From assembly GCF_900639985.1 (NCBI RefSeq), contig NZ_CAAAIM010000006.1, positions 1 through 64,000 of the forward strand: a stretch of 64,000 bases of DNA, read 5' to 3'. Below, piece by piece: positions 35,312 through 44,218 of this stretch. Under the pieces are notes generated by a model that was given only the letters and a program-made list of their open reading frames with translations, was not told where the DNA came from and searched no databases. Position numbers and translations under genes: made by a program. The stretch comes from Legionella rowbothamii (lineage in GTDB: Bacteria > Pseudomonadota > Gammaproteobacteria > Legionellales > Legionellaceae). How positions within the stretch are numbered: position 1 is the stretch's first letter; each line of letters opens with the position of its first letter.

Positions 35312-36982
35312 TTAACTTATCGCCTCATCCGTAGGGATATTAAATAGCCGTAATGCGCCCATCATAACCTTAGAGAATAATGGAGCTGCAACTGCGGCAG
35401 CATAATAACCTTTTTTGGAAGGTTCATGAATAATGACCACTACGACAAATTTGGGTTTGGAAACAGGGGCAATCCCAATGAAGCTTGCCGTATATCTTCG
35501 ATCCTTATAACCGTCTTTACCGGCCACACGTGCAGTTCCTGTTTTACCTGCTACTCGATATCCAGGTACCCTCGCCGATTTACCTGTACCATCTTTTCCT
35601 AGTACAGCCTCCATCATCGCCAAAACTTGTTTTGCTGTTTGCGCTTTAATCACTTGTACACCCGCTGTTGGTGGGTCATTGTGAATTAAGGTAACTGGAA
35701 TTAAGCGCCCCTCATTAGCAAAAATCATATGCGCTTTGGCTAATTGCAATGCCGTTGCCGATAGGCCATAGCCAAAGGCCAGAGTTGCTAAAACAAAAGG
35801 GTTCGCATCTTTCACTTTAACAATACTCCCATCACTTTCGCCAGGATAGGTACTTTCCGTGCGTTGTCCAAAACCACAACGCTGTAATAAGCCAATTAAT
35901 TGTTCTGGTGGGCTGGCTAACACCATTTTAGTCACCCCAACGTTACTTGAGTGCTGCAAAACACCCGTTACATCAAGCACCCCATAGTTATGTATGTCGC
36001 GTACTACATGGCCATGTACCGACATCCAACTAGGGTTAGTATCAATAATTGTTGATGGAGTATATAAACCAGTTTCCAGGGCACTTGCTATACTGAGTGT
36101 TTTCATAACAGAACCCGGCTCGAACGTATCCGTGACTGCCCTATTTCTATAGGTATCTTTATCATAACGTCCGCGTGAATTAGGGTTATAGGAAGGCACA
36201 TTAGCCATCGCTAAAATTTCCCCATTTTCAGTATCTACGACTACTACCGATCCTGATTTTGCGCCAAACTCCTCTACAGTTTTACCCAACTCACTATAGG
36301 CTAAATACTGCAGGCGTCTATCAATACTTAACACCATATCGCGACCAGGACGTGGTTCTTTAATCACATTTAACTCTTCAATAATGCGACCAAGGCGATC
36401 TTTAATTACTCGTTTTTTCCCCACGACGCCCTTTAACCAATCCTGATAGGCTAACTCAATACCCTCCAAGCCTTGATCATCCACGTTAGTAAACCCTAGT
36501 AACTGCGAAATACTATCTGAATCGGGATAATAGCGTTTAAATTCTTTCTGAAAATTAACCCCTGGAATTTTCAGTTTCTCAATTTGTTTCGATAAAGCTG
36601 GAGGTAATTGTCTTTGTAAATAAAGGAACTCACGATTATCATTTTGTGCATCAACTATTTTTCTGCTTAGTTGTTTCGGAGTTAGATGCAAGTACTCAGC
36701 TAAAGACATAAATTGGTCTTCATCAGGTGAGAACTCTTTAGGATTGACCCACACCGATTCGACAGGGGTGCTTATAGCAAGCGGTGCACCATGACGGTCA
36801 GTAATCATGCCACGATAAGCAGGGATATCTACCGTACGTAAGCTACGCGCATTGCCCTGCCCTTGCAAAAATTTTCGATGCAACACAGTCAAATCAATCA
36901 TTCGCCAAATCAAAATAAGCGTTAGCAAAATAAAAAACGCAGAGACAATAACCAGTCTGTTCAGATGGCGTGATCTTTTCAT
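35312..36982 (-). CDS. ftsI: peptidoglycan transpeptidase PBP3
   Basis: 556 residues from ATG 36982 (a TTG two codons upstream is also in frame). This is the division-specific class B PBP. It has one N-terminal membrane helix (about 12-30), a dimer/pedestal domain, and a transpeptidase domain with EPGSVMKTLS (nucleophile Ser, SxxK), SSN in HSSNVGVTKM and the KTG triad in VAGKTGTARV. It crosslinks septal peptidoglycan with FtsW. It ends 22 bases before murE, but a 309-315-base gap with repeats separates it from ftsL. Confidence 0.95.
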   Translation of the reverse strand: MKRSRHLNRLVIVSAFFILLTLILIWRMIDLTVLHRKFLQGQGNARSLRTVDIPAYRGMITDRHGAPLAISTPVESVWVNPKEFSPDEDQFMSLAEYLHLTPKQLSRKIVDAQNDNREFLYLQRQLPPALSKQIEKLKIPGVNFQKEFKRYYPDSDSISQLLGFTNVDDQGLEGIELAYQDWLKGVVGKKRVIKDRLGRIIEELNVIKEPRPGRDMVLSIDRRLQYLAYSELGKTVEEFGAKSGSVVVVDTENGEILAMANVPSYNPNSRGRYDKDTYRNRAVTDTFEPGSVMKTLSIASALETGLYTPSTIIDTNPSWMSVHGHVVRDIHNYGVLDVTGVLQHSSNVGVTKMVLASPPEQLIGLLQRCGFGQRTESTYPGESDGSIVKVKDANPFVLATLAFGYGLSATALQLAKAHMIFANEGRLIPVTLIHNDPPTAGVQVIKAQTAKQVLAMMEAVLGKDGTGKSARVPGYRVAGKTGTARVAGKDGYKDRRYTASFIGIAPVSKPKFVVVVIIHEPSKKGYYAAAVAAPLFSKVMMGALRLFNIPTDEAIS

Positions 36983-37297
36983 AGGCAACTACTCAAATTA
37001 TTATTATGGTTTAATCTTGACCTGATGATTTGCATATAATGTCCTTATTCAGAACAGACAGCATGACAATCCTGATGCTTAAAATGAAATTTTAGCTGGT
37101 TTTTCAACCCACGCTATGTTCCTAGTATTAAGCGGTCACAAATAACTCGTGATGGTACTCGCTTAATACGAAAACTTCCAGACCCTGCTTAGTCGAATGC
37201 CTTAACTGTTTTCTAACCCCGTGGCTAGGCTGGGCCGTCAAGCCCAGCATGAGAAGCGGTACAACATTGCTGGAGTTTGTAGCCCTACCTACTTACC
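36983..37297. other. repeat-bearing gap inside the dcw cluster (ftsL to ftsI)
   Basis: ftsL and ftsI usually abut. Here the gap holds a 10-bp inverted repeat GTATTAAGCG (37125-37134) with 37160-37169, and copy B of the dispersed hairpin family (37229-37248). I see no gene. Confidence 0.6.
37229..37248. repeat. dispersed hairpin repeat, copy B
   Basis: GCTGGGC (37229-37235), loop CGTCAA, GCCCAGC (37242-37248). Same core as copy C at 40838. Confidence 0.7.
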
Positions 37298-37639
37298 TTA
37301 TTGTTGTCCCTGCAACCAAAAAGTATTTTTAGTTGTTGGTAGAACCATACCTAATTTGTCACTAGCTAAATCTTCTACTCGTGCCGGAGTTGCAAGACTT
37401 GCTTGCTCAAGCAACAATTGCCCCCATTGTAATTGCAAATAATGAGTTTGTTGTTCTTGTTGTTCTACCTGGCTAAACGTCGAACGATATGAATTCGTAC
37501 TATAAACCACGGCTAATGCACTTACTAATACGGCAACTACTAATATGATTAACATATATGATGACCTTGACATCTGCATATCTGCCAGTTGACCATTAAA
37601 TAAAGTACCTTGATTAATCACTTTCGCTGCAGCGTTCAT
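37298..37639 (-). CDS. ftsL: cell division protein FtsL
   Basis: 113 residues: short cytosolic N-terminus, one membrane helix (about 28-48, [18 protein letters not shown]), then a periplasmic coiled coil rich in Gln and Leu. It forms the FtsQLB complex that activates FtsWI. FtsL is poorly conserved, so the call rests on topology and on position between rsmH (ATGA overlap of four bases) and ftsI. Confidence 0.88.
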   Translation of the reverse strand: MNAAAKVINQGTLFNGQLADMQMSRSSYMLIILVVAVLVSALAVVYSTNSYRSTFSQVEQQEQQTHYLQLQWGQLLLEQASLATPARVEDLASDKLGMVLPTTKNTFWLQGQQ

Positions 37640-38574
37640 GCTAATTTCTCCCCTATCCTGAGTACGGCACTCCTAGCTCTGACATTTTCTCTTACTTCAT
37701 TTTCCTGCGGCATTATTGCTTTACCTATTCTCTTAAAATTTGTCTTTAACTCTTCATAACGAATTGGTACTTCTGGTGGTGGTCTTTCTCCTTGCTCCTT
37801 GTTCCGCATAAATTGCTTCACAATGCGATCTTCAAGAGAATGAAAGCTGATTACTGCTAATCGTCCATGGGGCGCCAATACCTTAAGACATTGTTCTAGA
37901 CAACTACTTAAATCATTTAACTCTTGATTCACATGAATGCGAATCGCCTGAAACACTCGAGTTGCTGGATGTTTATGCTTTTCCCACTTGGGATTTGCTT
38001 CCTTTACTATTTCTGCCAACTGCAATGTTGTGGTAATTGGTGCGTTATTTCTAGCAGTAACAATCGCCCGCGCAATTCGTCCAGCAAAACGCTCTTCACC
38101 ATACAATCTGAAAATTGCCGCCATTTCGTCTGCTTCAGCATGATTAACAAAATCAGCAGCACTCATTGATTGTGATAAATCCATGCGCATATCCAAAGGA
38201 CCTTGTTGCATGAAACTAAACCCTCGCTCAGGGTTATCGATCTGTGGTGAAGATACTCCTAAATCCAACAAAATACCGTCTACTTTACCTAACACTCCTG
38301 CATCAGTAGCAAACTCCTCTATCTGAGCAAAAGAACCGTGAAAAATATGAAAGCGTTGATCTTGGCCAAAACGTTCTTTCGCATGAGCGATTGCATCTAA
38401 ATCCTTATCAATCGCATACAAACGACCTTGGGCATCTAAATGACTCAAAATTTTCTGACTGTGGCCACCACGCCCAAAAGTTCCATCAAAATAAATACCG
38501 CTACTTTTAATAGCTAAGCCATCTATTGACTCATCGAGTAGCACTGATTGATGCATTGCCATTTTTGTTTCCAT
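37636..38574 (-). CDS. rsmH: 16S rRNA (cytosine1402-N4)-methyltransferase
   Basis: 312 residues. SAM enzyme that methylates C1402 in the ribosomal P site. Hallmarks are [28 protein letters not shown] (motif I), [27 protein letters not shown] and the C-terminal [13 protein letters not shown]. Starts on the base that ends mraZ and overlaps ftsL. Confidence 0.96.
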   Translation of the reverse strand: METKMAMHQSVLLDESIDGLAIKSSGIYFDGTFGRGGHSQKILSHLDAQGRLYAIDKDLDAIAHAKERFGQDQRFHIFHGSFAQIEEFATDAGVLGKVDGILLDLGVSSPQIDNPERGFSFMQQGPLDMRMDLSQSMSAADFVNHAEADEMAAIFRLYGEERFAGRIARAIVTARNNAPITTTLQLAEIVKEANPKWEKHKHPATRVFQAIRIHVNQELNDLSSCLEQCLKVLAPHGRLAVISFHSLEDRIVKQFMRNKEQGERPPPEVPIRYEELKTNFKRIGKAIMPQENEVRENVRARSAVLRIGEKLA

Positions 38575-39032
38575 TACAAAGAAAACGTTTTCATTTCTTC
38601 GGGTAATCCAGAATCACCTGAACTTTCCTCCGCCAACCATTCTTCGCGTCGGGTATCCCAAAGTTCCTTACTCCAAACTTCAAATTTATTTCCTTGACCA
38701 ATCATCACCACATCTTTTTCCAACTTTGCATAATTTCTTAAAACCGTAGGGAGTAATACCCGACCATTCGCATCCACTTCCACATCAGTAGCATGCCCAA
38801 TAAGCAAACGTTGGATTCTACGTGCAGCGGCATTAAAGCTAGGCAATTTCTGTAAGTTATCTTCAATTACTTGCCACTGCGCGGCGGTGTAGAGTAGCAA
38901 ACACGTTTCTTCGGTATCAATGGTCACAACCAAAGGAATTTTTTCCTCAGCACCTAAGGCAGAACGATAGCGCGTAGGTATCGCTAAGCGTCCTTTAGTG
39001 TCTATGGTGATGGCGTTTATTCCCCGAAACAT
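38574..39032 (-). CDS. mraZ: MraZ, regulator of the dcw cluster
   Basis: 152 residues with two SpoVT/AbrB-like repeats, each with the family signature: [13 protein letters not shown] (about 11-23) and [13 protein letters not shown] (about 87-99). MraZ forms a ring that binds repeated boxes upstream of its own gene and represses the cluster. Such boxes are visible at 39063-39099. It is the first gene of the dcw operon. Confidence 0.95.
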   Translation of the reverse strand: MFRGINAITIDTKGRLAIPTRYRSALGAEEKIPLVVTIDTEETCLLLYTAAQWQVIEDNLQKLPSFNAAARRIQRLLIGHATDVEVDANGRVLLPTVLRNYAKLEKDVVMIGQGNKFEVWSKELWDTRREEWLAEESSGDSGLPEEMKTFSL

Positions 39033-39062
39033 GGTTCTCTCTTTCTATGTGAAAGTTTTCAC

Positions 39063-39099
39063 CTCCACAATTCTCCACTTTTTTATTATTTTACTCCAC
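39063..39099 (-). promoter_or_regulatory. MraZ binding boxes, three GTGGAG repeats
   Basis: On the minus strand GTGGAG occurs at 39094-39099, 39073-39078 and 39063-39068; the first two are preceded by AAA. Starts are 21 and 10 bp apart, i.e. on one face of the helix. This is the arrangement of MraZ operators in other bacteria. The mraZ ATG is 31 bases downstream. Confidence 0.8.
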
Positions 39100-39280
39100 T
39101 TTTATACACTATAGGAACACATTTCTACACCCGTCAAGCGAAAAACCCACTTTTATGGCAAATTATTTGTAATTTTTTTGAGCGGGCAAACAAGATGGGC
39201 AAAAACAAAACAATAGAACAATAAGCTACTCAACAAGGTATTTTATACTGCATTGATTTTTAGGAATAAAGTGGGGGAGT

Positions 39281-39303
39281 TTCCCGTGGACCAGCCACGG
39301 GAA
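39281..39303 (-). terminator. hairpin after the LRR-protein gene
   Basis: TTCCCGTGG (39281-39289) pairs with CCACGGGAA (39295-39303), loop 5, 15 bases past the stop of the minus-strand gene. T tract is weak. Confidence 0.6.
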
Positions 39304-39317
39304 GTCAATAAACGTGA

Positions 39318-40535
39318 TCAATGACTTTTAGCAGAAGTGTAGGACGTTGTCGTCTCATCCTTCGGCGCCGAAGAAGAGGCTTGAGGCTGTTTTGAAGCAA
39401 ATGTTGTTTGCGAAACAGAACTAACTTTCACTGGTTTTTTTTCTTCTGTAGACTTTTCTATTTTAGGCGTACTCACGTTCGGCTTCTGGTTTTTCACAGA
39501 CTGTGTAGGTTTGAGTAAGGGTTGCGCTTTGTGGCCCCGACTCCTTAAAAGCTCTTGCTCTAATTCAGAATCAAGTTTGTTGCATTCTATGACTACTTCT
39601 GTAACTGTTGGCGGAATTGCCTCCATAATTTGCAATAGCTCAGTCTTATTAAAGCTCGAAAGTCCATTATTTCTTAATGACAGATACTTTACCCTTTTTG
39701 ATATTGAACTCAAAGCAAGACACAAATAAGTGTGATTGTTTTCCCCTGTCGGATCCAAACGATGAAGACTGTTACTATCTAAAATCATTGTCTTAACTTT
39801 ACACGATTTAATAATGAAACAGACGTCTAACTTACCAAACTCGTTCATTCTCATTGAGCTAAAGTTGACTTCACTAATTTTCTCGGGATCAATGGATCTT
39901 ACCATATGAGCTAATTTCTTAGGTCCAATGTTGTGCAGACTACGGCACAGGCCCTCATTAGTGGCGCGGTACTTGACTGACCGGTTATCCATCAAAAAGA
40001 ACGAATGCATCATATAATTGACCATATGAAATTGAACATCGATTTCAAGCGAGGAATTATTAGATACTTGACTTCCAAAAAAATGGGAACGTTCGTCTTC
40101 ATTGTAACTCAGCTCATTCTTTTGAATAAAAGGCTTGAATATTGTTTCGTACCAAGAACTAGAATTTAAAGAAGTGTAGTCATAACCAAAAAATTTCTTT
40201 TTAAGCTGACTTTTAGGATCGAAAAACCTTTTGTCATTTTTTTCACCCATTCCACCAGTCACATTTATTACATCAATGTTTTTAGCAGAAAACCCCTTAC
40301 GACCCGACAGTTGCCCCATAATCATTAAGGCTGTCCACAGATAAGCCACATCATTTACATCTTCACCAACTCCCGATATCTTAAATACTTGGTCCTGCGG
40401 AAAATCGGCGCCTGGTTTTATCCCATGAGCATAAAAATAACCTGCTAATTTCATTTGTGCTATAGCTAATGCACAATAGATTCGCAGTTCTTCATTACCT
40501 TGTTTCTCTTCAGGGAGTATTTTGAATTTAGGCAT
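39318..40535 (-). CDS. leucine-rich-repeat-like protein with disordered tail (effector candidate)
   Basis: 405 residues, no signal peptide. Residues about 205-325 contain irregular LRR-type units (PEKISEVNFSSMRMNEFG, VKTMILDSNSLHRL, VKYLSLRNNGLSSFNK, VTEVVIECNKLDSELE), spaced for a horseshoe. Residues 330-405 are low-complexity Ser, Thr, Lys and Pro. The N-terminal 200 residues match nothing I know. LRRs plus disordered C-termini are common in Dot/Icm effectors. It has an AAGGAA ribosome site and is flanked by housekeeping genes. Confidence 0.65.
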   Translation of the reverse strand: MPKFKILPEEKQGNEELRIYCALAIAQMKLAGYFYAHGIKPGADFPQDQVFKISGVGEDVNDVAYLWTALMIMGQLSGRKGFSAKNIDVINVTGGMGEKNDKRFFDPKSQLKKKFFGYDYTSLNSSSWYETIFKPFIQKNELSYNEDERSHFFGSQVSNNSSLEIDVQFHMVNYMMHSFFLMDNRSVKYRATNEGLCRSLHNIGPKKLAHMVRSIDPEKISEVNFSSMRMNEFGKLDVCFIIKSCKVKTMILDSNSLHRLDPTGENNHTYLCLALSSISKRVKYLSLRNNGLSSFNKTELLQIMEAIPPTVTEVVIECNKLDSELEQELLRSRGHKAQPLLKPTQSVKNQKPNVSTPKIEKSTEEKKPVKVSSVSQTTFASKQPQASSSAPKDETTTSYTSAKSH

Positions 40536-40915
40536 AATAATTCCTTTACTGTTCTCTGGACTTTGCTACTGGTATCTGTATCTATATCCAATCATTAAAA
40601 TTACTCATTGCATCATAAAAGCCAACAAGCACTGCTTAAAAAAACAGCATAGTTTATGATGTATCCCCACAAAATGGAAGTACATTTTATGATTTTCGTT
40701 TTATCTTAAATATAAGAAATTGATATAAATATAAAATTATTTTTTGTGGTTTCTCTAAATAAGTATAGGCCGCACAAGAACAAAACAACATCAAATTGAC
40801 CATTTAAAGACCGCGTGGATTATAGAATAATCGGTAGGCTGGGCTGTAAAGCCCAGCAAACACTGTGGAGCCTGTCCCGATACAGGGCCTTAACAAACCC
40901 AACCTAACTCCAAAC
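40536..40915. other. intergenic region, LRR gene / coaX
   Basis: It contains the promoter side of the LRR gene and, at its coaX end, a repeat of about 80 bases (40833-40913) of the dispersed hairpin family. A loose inverted repeat CATCATAAA ... TTTATGATG lies near 40611-40655. No gene seen. Confidence 0.5.
40833..40913. repeat. dispersed hairpin repeat, copy C (compound)
   Basis: GCTGGGC (40838-40844), loop TGTAAA, GCCCAGC (40851-40857), followed by a smaller CCTGT/ACAGG hairpin. The outer ends GGTAGGCTGGG and CCCAACCTAAC are also nearly complementary, so the whole unit can close. Confidence 0.65.
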
Positions 40916-41683
40916 TCAATAATTCATCAACGCAGCTAAACGAATACCTTGAAGAACTAAATCAGGTACAAGATGATCGTATAAATCTTGCTTATCGAAT
41001 AAAGAAGCAAACCCCCCCGTTGCTAATACCAAAGCCTTACTCGTACCAAAAGCTTCTTGTTTCATACGTTGAATTAATTCACGGCAAGCACCAAGAGCAC
41101 CATGATAAACACCTGATTGAATACTTTCTATAGTAGAACGCCCTACTGCATTATCTATTTTGATGATTTCTACAGCAGGTAATTTCGCCGTATTTTTCGA
41201 TAAAGCATCAACAGATAATCGTACCCCGGGTAAAATTGCTCCCCCCAAATAAGCCTTTTGTGCGTTAATGACACAAAATGTGGTTGCCGTACCAAAATCA
41301 ATGACAATAATGTTTTGATTAGGGTAGATGTGTGTTGCCGCAATTGCATTTGCAATTCTGTCAGCCCCAACTTCCACTGGATTACGGTATTTAATGTTCA
41401 ACCCAGTCTTTACACCTGCTTGTAGCAAAAAAGGATCAATAGAAAAATATTTAAGGCATGCGGCACGCAACGAATAATCGATTTGAGGCACTACCGAACA
41501 AATACCAATTTTACTAATCGCTTCAGGAGAACAGCCATTTTCCCGCAAGACACTCTTTAAGAAAATGCCTAATTCATCAGAAGTACTCACTTGCGAGGTA
41601 TGGCGGAAACGAAGTTTAATCTCATCGCCATCGAACACGCCACCATATATATGGGAATTCCCCACATCAATACAAAGAATCAT
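40916..41683 (-). CDS. coaX: type III pantothenate kinase
   Basis: 255 residues, ASKHA fold; phosphorylates pantothenate in the first step of CoA synthesis. Motifs: DVGNSHIYGGVFDG (phosphate 1), EVGADRIANAIAATH, IDFGTATTFCVI (phosphate 2) and GGAILPGVRLSVDALSKNTAKLPAVE. It stands alone, between two repeat-rich gaps. Confidence 0.94.
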   Translation of the reverse strand: MILCIDVGNSHIYGGVFDGDEIKLRFRHTSQVSTSDELGIFLKSVLRENGCSPEAISKIGICSVVPQIDYSLRAACLKYFSIDPFLLQAGVKTGLNIKYRNPVEVGADRIANAIAATHIYPNQNIIVIDFGTATTFCVINAQKAYLGGAILPGVRLSVDALSKNTAKLPAVEIIKIDNAVGRSTIESIQSGVYHGALGACRELIQRMKQEAFGTSKALVLATGGFASLFDKQDLYDHLVPDLVLQGIRLAALMNY

Positions 41684-41736
41684 TTATTTATACCTGCTTT
41701 AAAAAAGTCATGCGATTCTAGTATTCTTATGACAAT

Positions 41737-41924
41737 AAAAAAAGCCCTGCATTAAGCAGGGCATAGAGTGGAGATACCGCATGTTACAACTACTTGGAAA
41801 CTCCTTTGTTAAGGAGTTTATATTTATTGGTACAACGTAACCGATTTATAACCCGCCTTTGACGAAATCGAAATACAGGCTTAAGTACTAAAAATCCTAC
41901 AATCCAACCTACCCTCTAATTAGT
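41737..41924 (-). ncRNA. possible small RNA or long 3' UTR with two hairpins
   Basis: On the minus strand, downstream of the YkuD gene, there is a 9-bp hairpin (41798-41806 with 41811-41819, loop 4). It is followed by an ideal terminator: GCCCTGC (41756-41762), loop TTAAT, GCAGGGC (41744-41750), then seven T. The 188-base stretch has no reading frame. It may be an sRNA with its own promoter or simply the 3' end of the YkuD transcript. Confidence 0.35.
41744..41762 (-). terminator. rho-independent terminator
   Basis: A 7-bp GC-rich stem with 5-base loop, followed on the minus strand by TTTTTTT. Confidence 0.85.
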
Positions 41925-42482
41925 TTAGTAGGGTTTTACAATTACGGTAGTACCGACATCCATAAAATCTTGGTTCAACCATTTTGCAGCACTTGGTAAT
42001 ACCCGAATACATCCATGGCTGGCATTATAGTTAGGTACTTCATAAGCAGCATGGATAGAATAACCGCCGTGGAAGTGCATGCAATATGGCATTCTGGCTC
42101 CGCCATGGGTTTCAAGTGGGTAAACACTGGAAGTACAATCCTCGCCTTTTTTCGAGTAAACGTGATAAGTACCAGTTACAGTACGACATGGTTTACCAGC
42201 ATCCTCACAAAAATCCTTACCGCCAGATGCGCTACCTGTATTTACCCTATTACCATCAGCATCATATGCAGCCCAAGCAGTTGCTTTCGGGTCAAAAATA
42301 AATACTTTTTTACCGGTCGCTACTCGTTTTGCAGGGAAATGGACCGTTCCTCGATGATCATTTGCCATGCTTTTTGTGTAATGTGTATAACCAGCGTCAT
42401 CGACTACAGGTACCCCACCATCCATAGAAGAACATGACGCAGCTAATGCACAAACAGGCACTATAAGTAACATTTTTTTCAT
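41925..42482 (-). CDS. L,D-transpeptidase (YkuD) lipoprotein
   Basis: 185 residues. The lipoprotein signal ends CALAASC, so it is predicted to be lipid-anchored in the envelope. YkuD domain at about 58-185: the His motif MHFHGGYSIHAAYEVPNYNASHGCIRVLP carries the catalytic Cys. Such enzymes crosslink peptidoglycan or attach proteins to it through a Cys acyl-enzyme. Extra cysteines (DFCEDAGKPC, DCTSS, MPYC) suggest disulfides. Strong ribosome site GAGGGAG. Confidence 0.9.
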   Translation of the reverse strand: MKKMLLIVPVCALAASCSSMDGGVPVVDDAGYTHYTKSMANDHRGTVHFPAKRVATGKKVFIFDPKATAWAAYDADGNRVNTGSASGGKDFCEDAGKPCRTVTGTYHVYSKKGEDCTSSVYPLETHGGARMPYCMHFHGGYSIHAAYEVPNYNASHGCIRVLPSAAKWLNQDFMDVGTTVIVKPY

Positions 42483-42589
42483 TTTTTTCTCCCTCTTTTT
42501 TCTTATTTATCGGGAGAAACAAAAATAGGTTTAGGCTTTTTTGTAAATTTTTTTTACTTTTTATTCATTTTATGAGTATCATGTTCATT

Positions 42590-42964
42590 TTATTTGAATT
42601 TTTCTTTTTGCTTTGGAAGCATAAATTGGATGGCTAACATGAGTTGTTTGTCAGTGCATTCAAAACATCCTCCCCGAGGCGGCATTGCATTTAATCCTTC
42701 ATCAGTATGTTGAAACAAAATCTCCATTCCCTGTTTTAGACGTAATTTCCAATCCCCTTCTTCACCCACTCTTGGAGCCCCAACAGGAATCACGGGCTTT
42801 GTTGCATGACAGTTGACACAAAAATGATTATAAATCTGCTCACCTTCATTTTTAGAGCCACTCACCGACTGTAAAAAGTCCTGAGGACGATGGCTGTCTG
42901 CATGAGCCTGAAGAGAAAGAAAAAGCCAAGCAGTAGTACATATAATGATAAAACACCTAAGCAT
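42590..42964 (-). CDS. cytochrome c5-like periplasmic cytochrome
   Basis: 124 residues: signal peptide (1-22), then one c-type haem site CVNCH at about 48-52, and the family end NAMPPRGGCFECTDKQLMLAIQFML, where the Met is the probable axial ligand and the second Cys pair is typical of c5. It carries electrons in the periplasm to a terminal oxidase. AAGGAG precedes the ATG. Confidence 0.88.
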   Translation of the reverse strand: MLRCFIIICTTAWLFLSLQAHADSHRPQDFLQSVSGSKNEGEQIYNHFCVNCHATKPVIPVGAPRVGEEGDWKLRLKQGMEILFQHTDEGLNAMPPRGGCFECTDKQLMLAIQFMLPKQKEKFK

Positions 42965-43042
42965 GTTATAAACTCCTTAATTTGATACTCTGTTTGCTGT
43001 ATGATTCGAAAAAATATTTACAGGGACATTAGGGATATTGTT

Positions 43043-43744
43043 GTGAAAAAGAGCATACTAAGCATTTTACTATTTTTTGCAAGTGCGGGATTATTTGCAG
43101 AGCCAACTCAGTCACCTGAGTTATTAAGTCAAAAAATTGAACTGTACGTTCTTAAGCAATTGGCATCCTATAAAGAAGGGCGGATCCATGTTTCCGCAGA
43201 CAAAATTGACTCCCGTTTAAGTTTAAAGGCCTGTGCAGAGGATCAATTAGTTGTATTTAATCCCTATAACACCCCAATTTTAGAAACCAACACAATGGGA
43301 ATCAAATGCCAAGAACCAGAAAATCACTGGTCCTTATATGTACCCATTCGCATTATCATTCTAAAAACTGTTTTTGTAGCAAATCGCACATTAATGAAAG
43401 GCGATAAAATTACAGGCAATGATATTTACCAAACCGAGATGGACGTCCATAAATTAAAACATGGTTATTTTAATGACATAGATGATTTAATTGGCCGAGT
43501 ATGTAAACAAAATATTGCGGTTAATCATGCCTTTAATCCCACCAACATTGAATTACCTAAAGTAGTTAATAAAGGAGAAAAGGTCTCTATTGTAGCTGGC
43601 AATAATAGTTTAACCATTAGCATGGATGGTATCGCAGTTACTGATGGCTCCTTAGGAGAAACCATCAAAGTACGAAATTTAAGCTCAAAAAAAATCGTTG
43701 AAGCGCAAGTTTCTGGAGAAAAAAGAGTCACTGTAGTTTTTTAA
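43043..43744 (+). CDS. flgA: flagellar P-ring chaperone FlgA
   Basis: 233 residues from GTG 43043, which has AGGGA seven bases ahead and gives a clean signal peptide (KKSILSILLFFASAGLFA). The ATG at 43001 would put 14 charged residues before it and has no ribosome site. The C-terminal SAF domain (about 110-230) includes KTVFVANRTLMKGDKITGNDI, DLIGRVCKQNI and the end GEKVSIVAGNNSLTISMDGIAVTDGSLGETIKVRNLSSKKIVEAQV. It helps FlgI assemble in the periplasm. Confidence 0.9.
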   Translation: MKKSILSILLFFASAGLFAEPTQSPELLSQKIELYVLKQLASYKEGRIHVSADKIDSRLSLKACAEDQLVVFNPYNTPILETNTMGIKCQEPENHWSLYVPIRIIILKTVFVANRTLMKGDKITGNDIYQTEMDVHKLKHGYFNDIDDLIGRVCKQNIAVNHAFNPTNIELPKVVNKGEKVSIVAGNNSLTISMDGIAVTDGSLGETIKVRNLSSKKIVEAQVSGEKRVTVVF

Positions 43745-43794
43745 GCCAAGAATTTATTTTTTAATAAAAAAATCATAAAATTAAGAAAATTTAC

Positions 43795-43821
43795 TAAAGT
43801 ATTTTCTTGAGCTGCCGATAA
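43795..43821 (+). promoter_or_regulatory. sigma-28 (FliA) promoter of flgM
   Basis: TAAAGTAT (43795-43802), an 11-base spacer, then GCCGATAA (43814-43821): a full match to the FliA consensus. Transcription would begin near 43829-43830. This places flgMN under class III control, so FlgM limits its own activator. Confidence 0.9.
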
Positions 43822-43904
43822 CGCGTTTACTGATGCAATTTTTAGGACTGCTAACTATAGGTCATCAGTATGAACTAAACACAAAACAACGTGAGGATAA
43901 GTTT

Positions 43905-44204
43905 ATGTTTAATCAAATTAGTGATGCTACTCATGTAAAACCTATAGAGTCAGACAACCGTTTGAAAAGCAAACAGCTTGAAATTAATAAAATTTTAGCT
44001 GAGGGTTCTTCATCGTTTGATGACAACGTTAGCATCAGCAATACCACCAAACAGCTTGAAGCGATTAAAAAATCCTTAGAGACAGTTCCAGAAGTTAATG
44101 AGGCTCGTGTCCTCTATTTCAAAGCTGAAATTGAATTAGGTAATTACCAAATTAATAGTGACAAGATTGCTGCAAAAATGTTAAATAATACTGAAATGGC
44201 GTAA
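43905..44204 (+). CDS. flgM: anti-sigma-28 factor FlgM
   Basis: 99 residues from ATG 43905 with GAGGATAAG ahead. An upstream in-frame ATG (43833) coincides with the promoter's start point and cannot be used from it. Features are a Ser/Asp-rich N-terminal half and C-terminal helices (ARVLYFKAEIELGNYQINSDKIAAKMLNN) that bind sigma-28, as in FlgM. Exported by the flagellar machine once the hook is done. Confidence 0.9.
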   Translation: MFNQISDATHVKPIESDNRLKSKQLEINKILAEGSSSFDDNVSISNTTKQLEAIKKSLETVPEVNEARVLYFKAEIELGNYQINSDKIAAKMLNNTEMA

Positions 44205-44218
44205 ATTAAGGTAGTTAT

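Noticed and set aside
43001..43042. N-terminal extension of FlgA from ATG 43001
   Set aside because: No ribosome site, and it would place charged residues before the signal peptide; GTG 43043 fits better.
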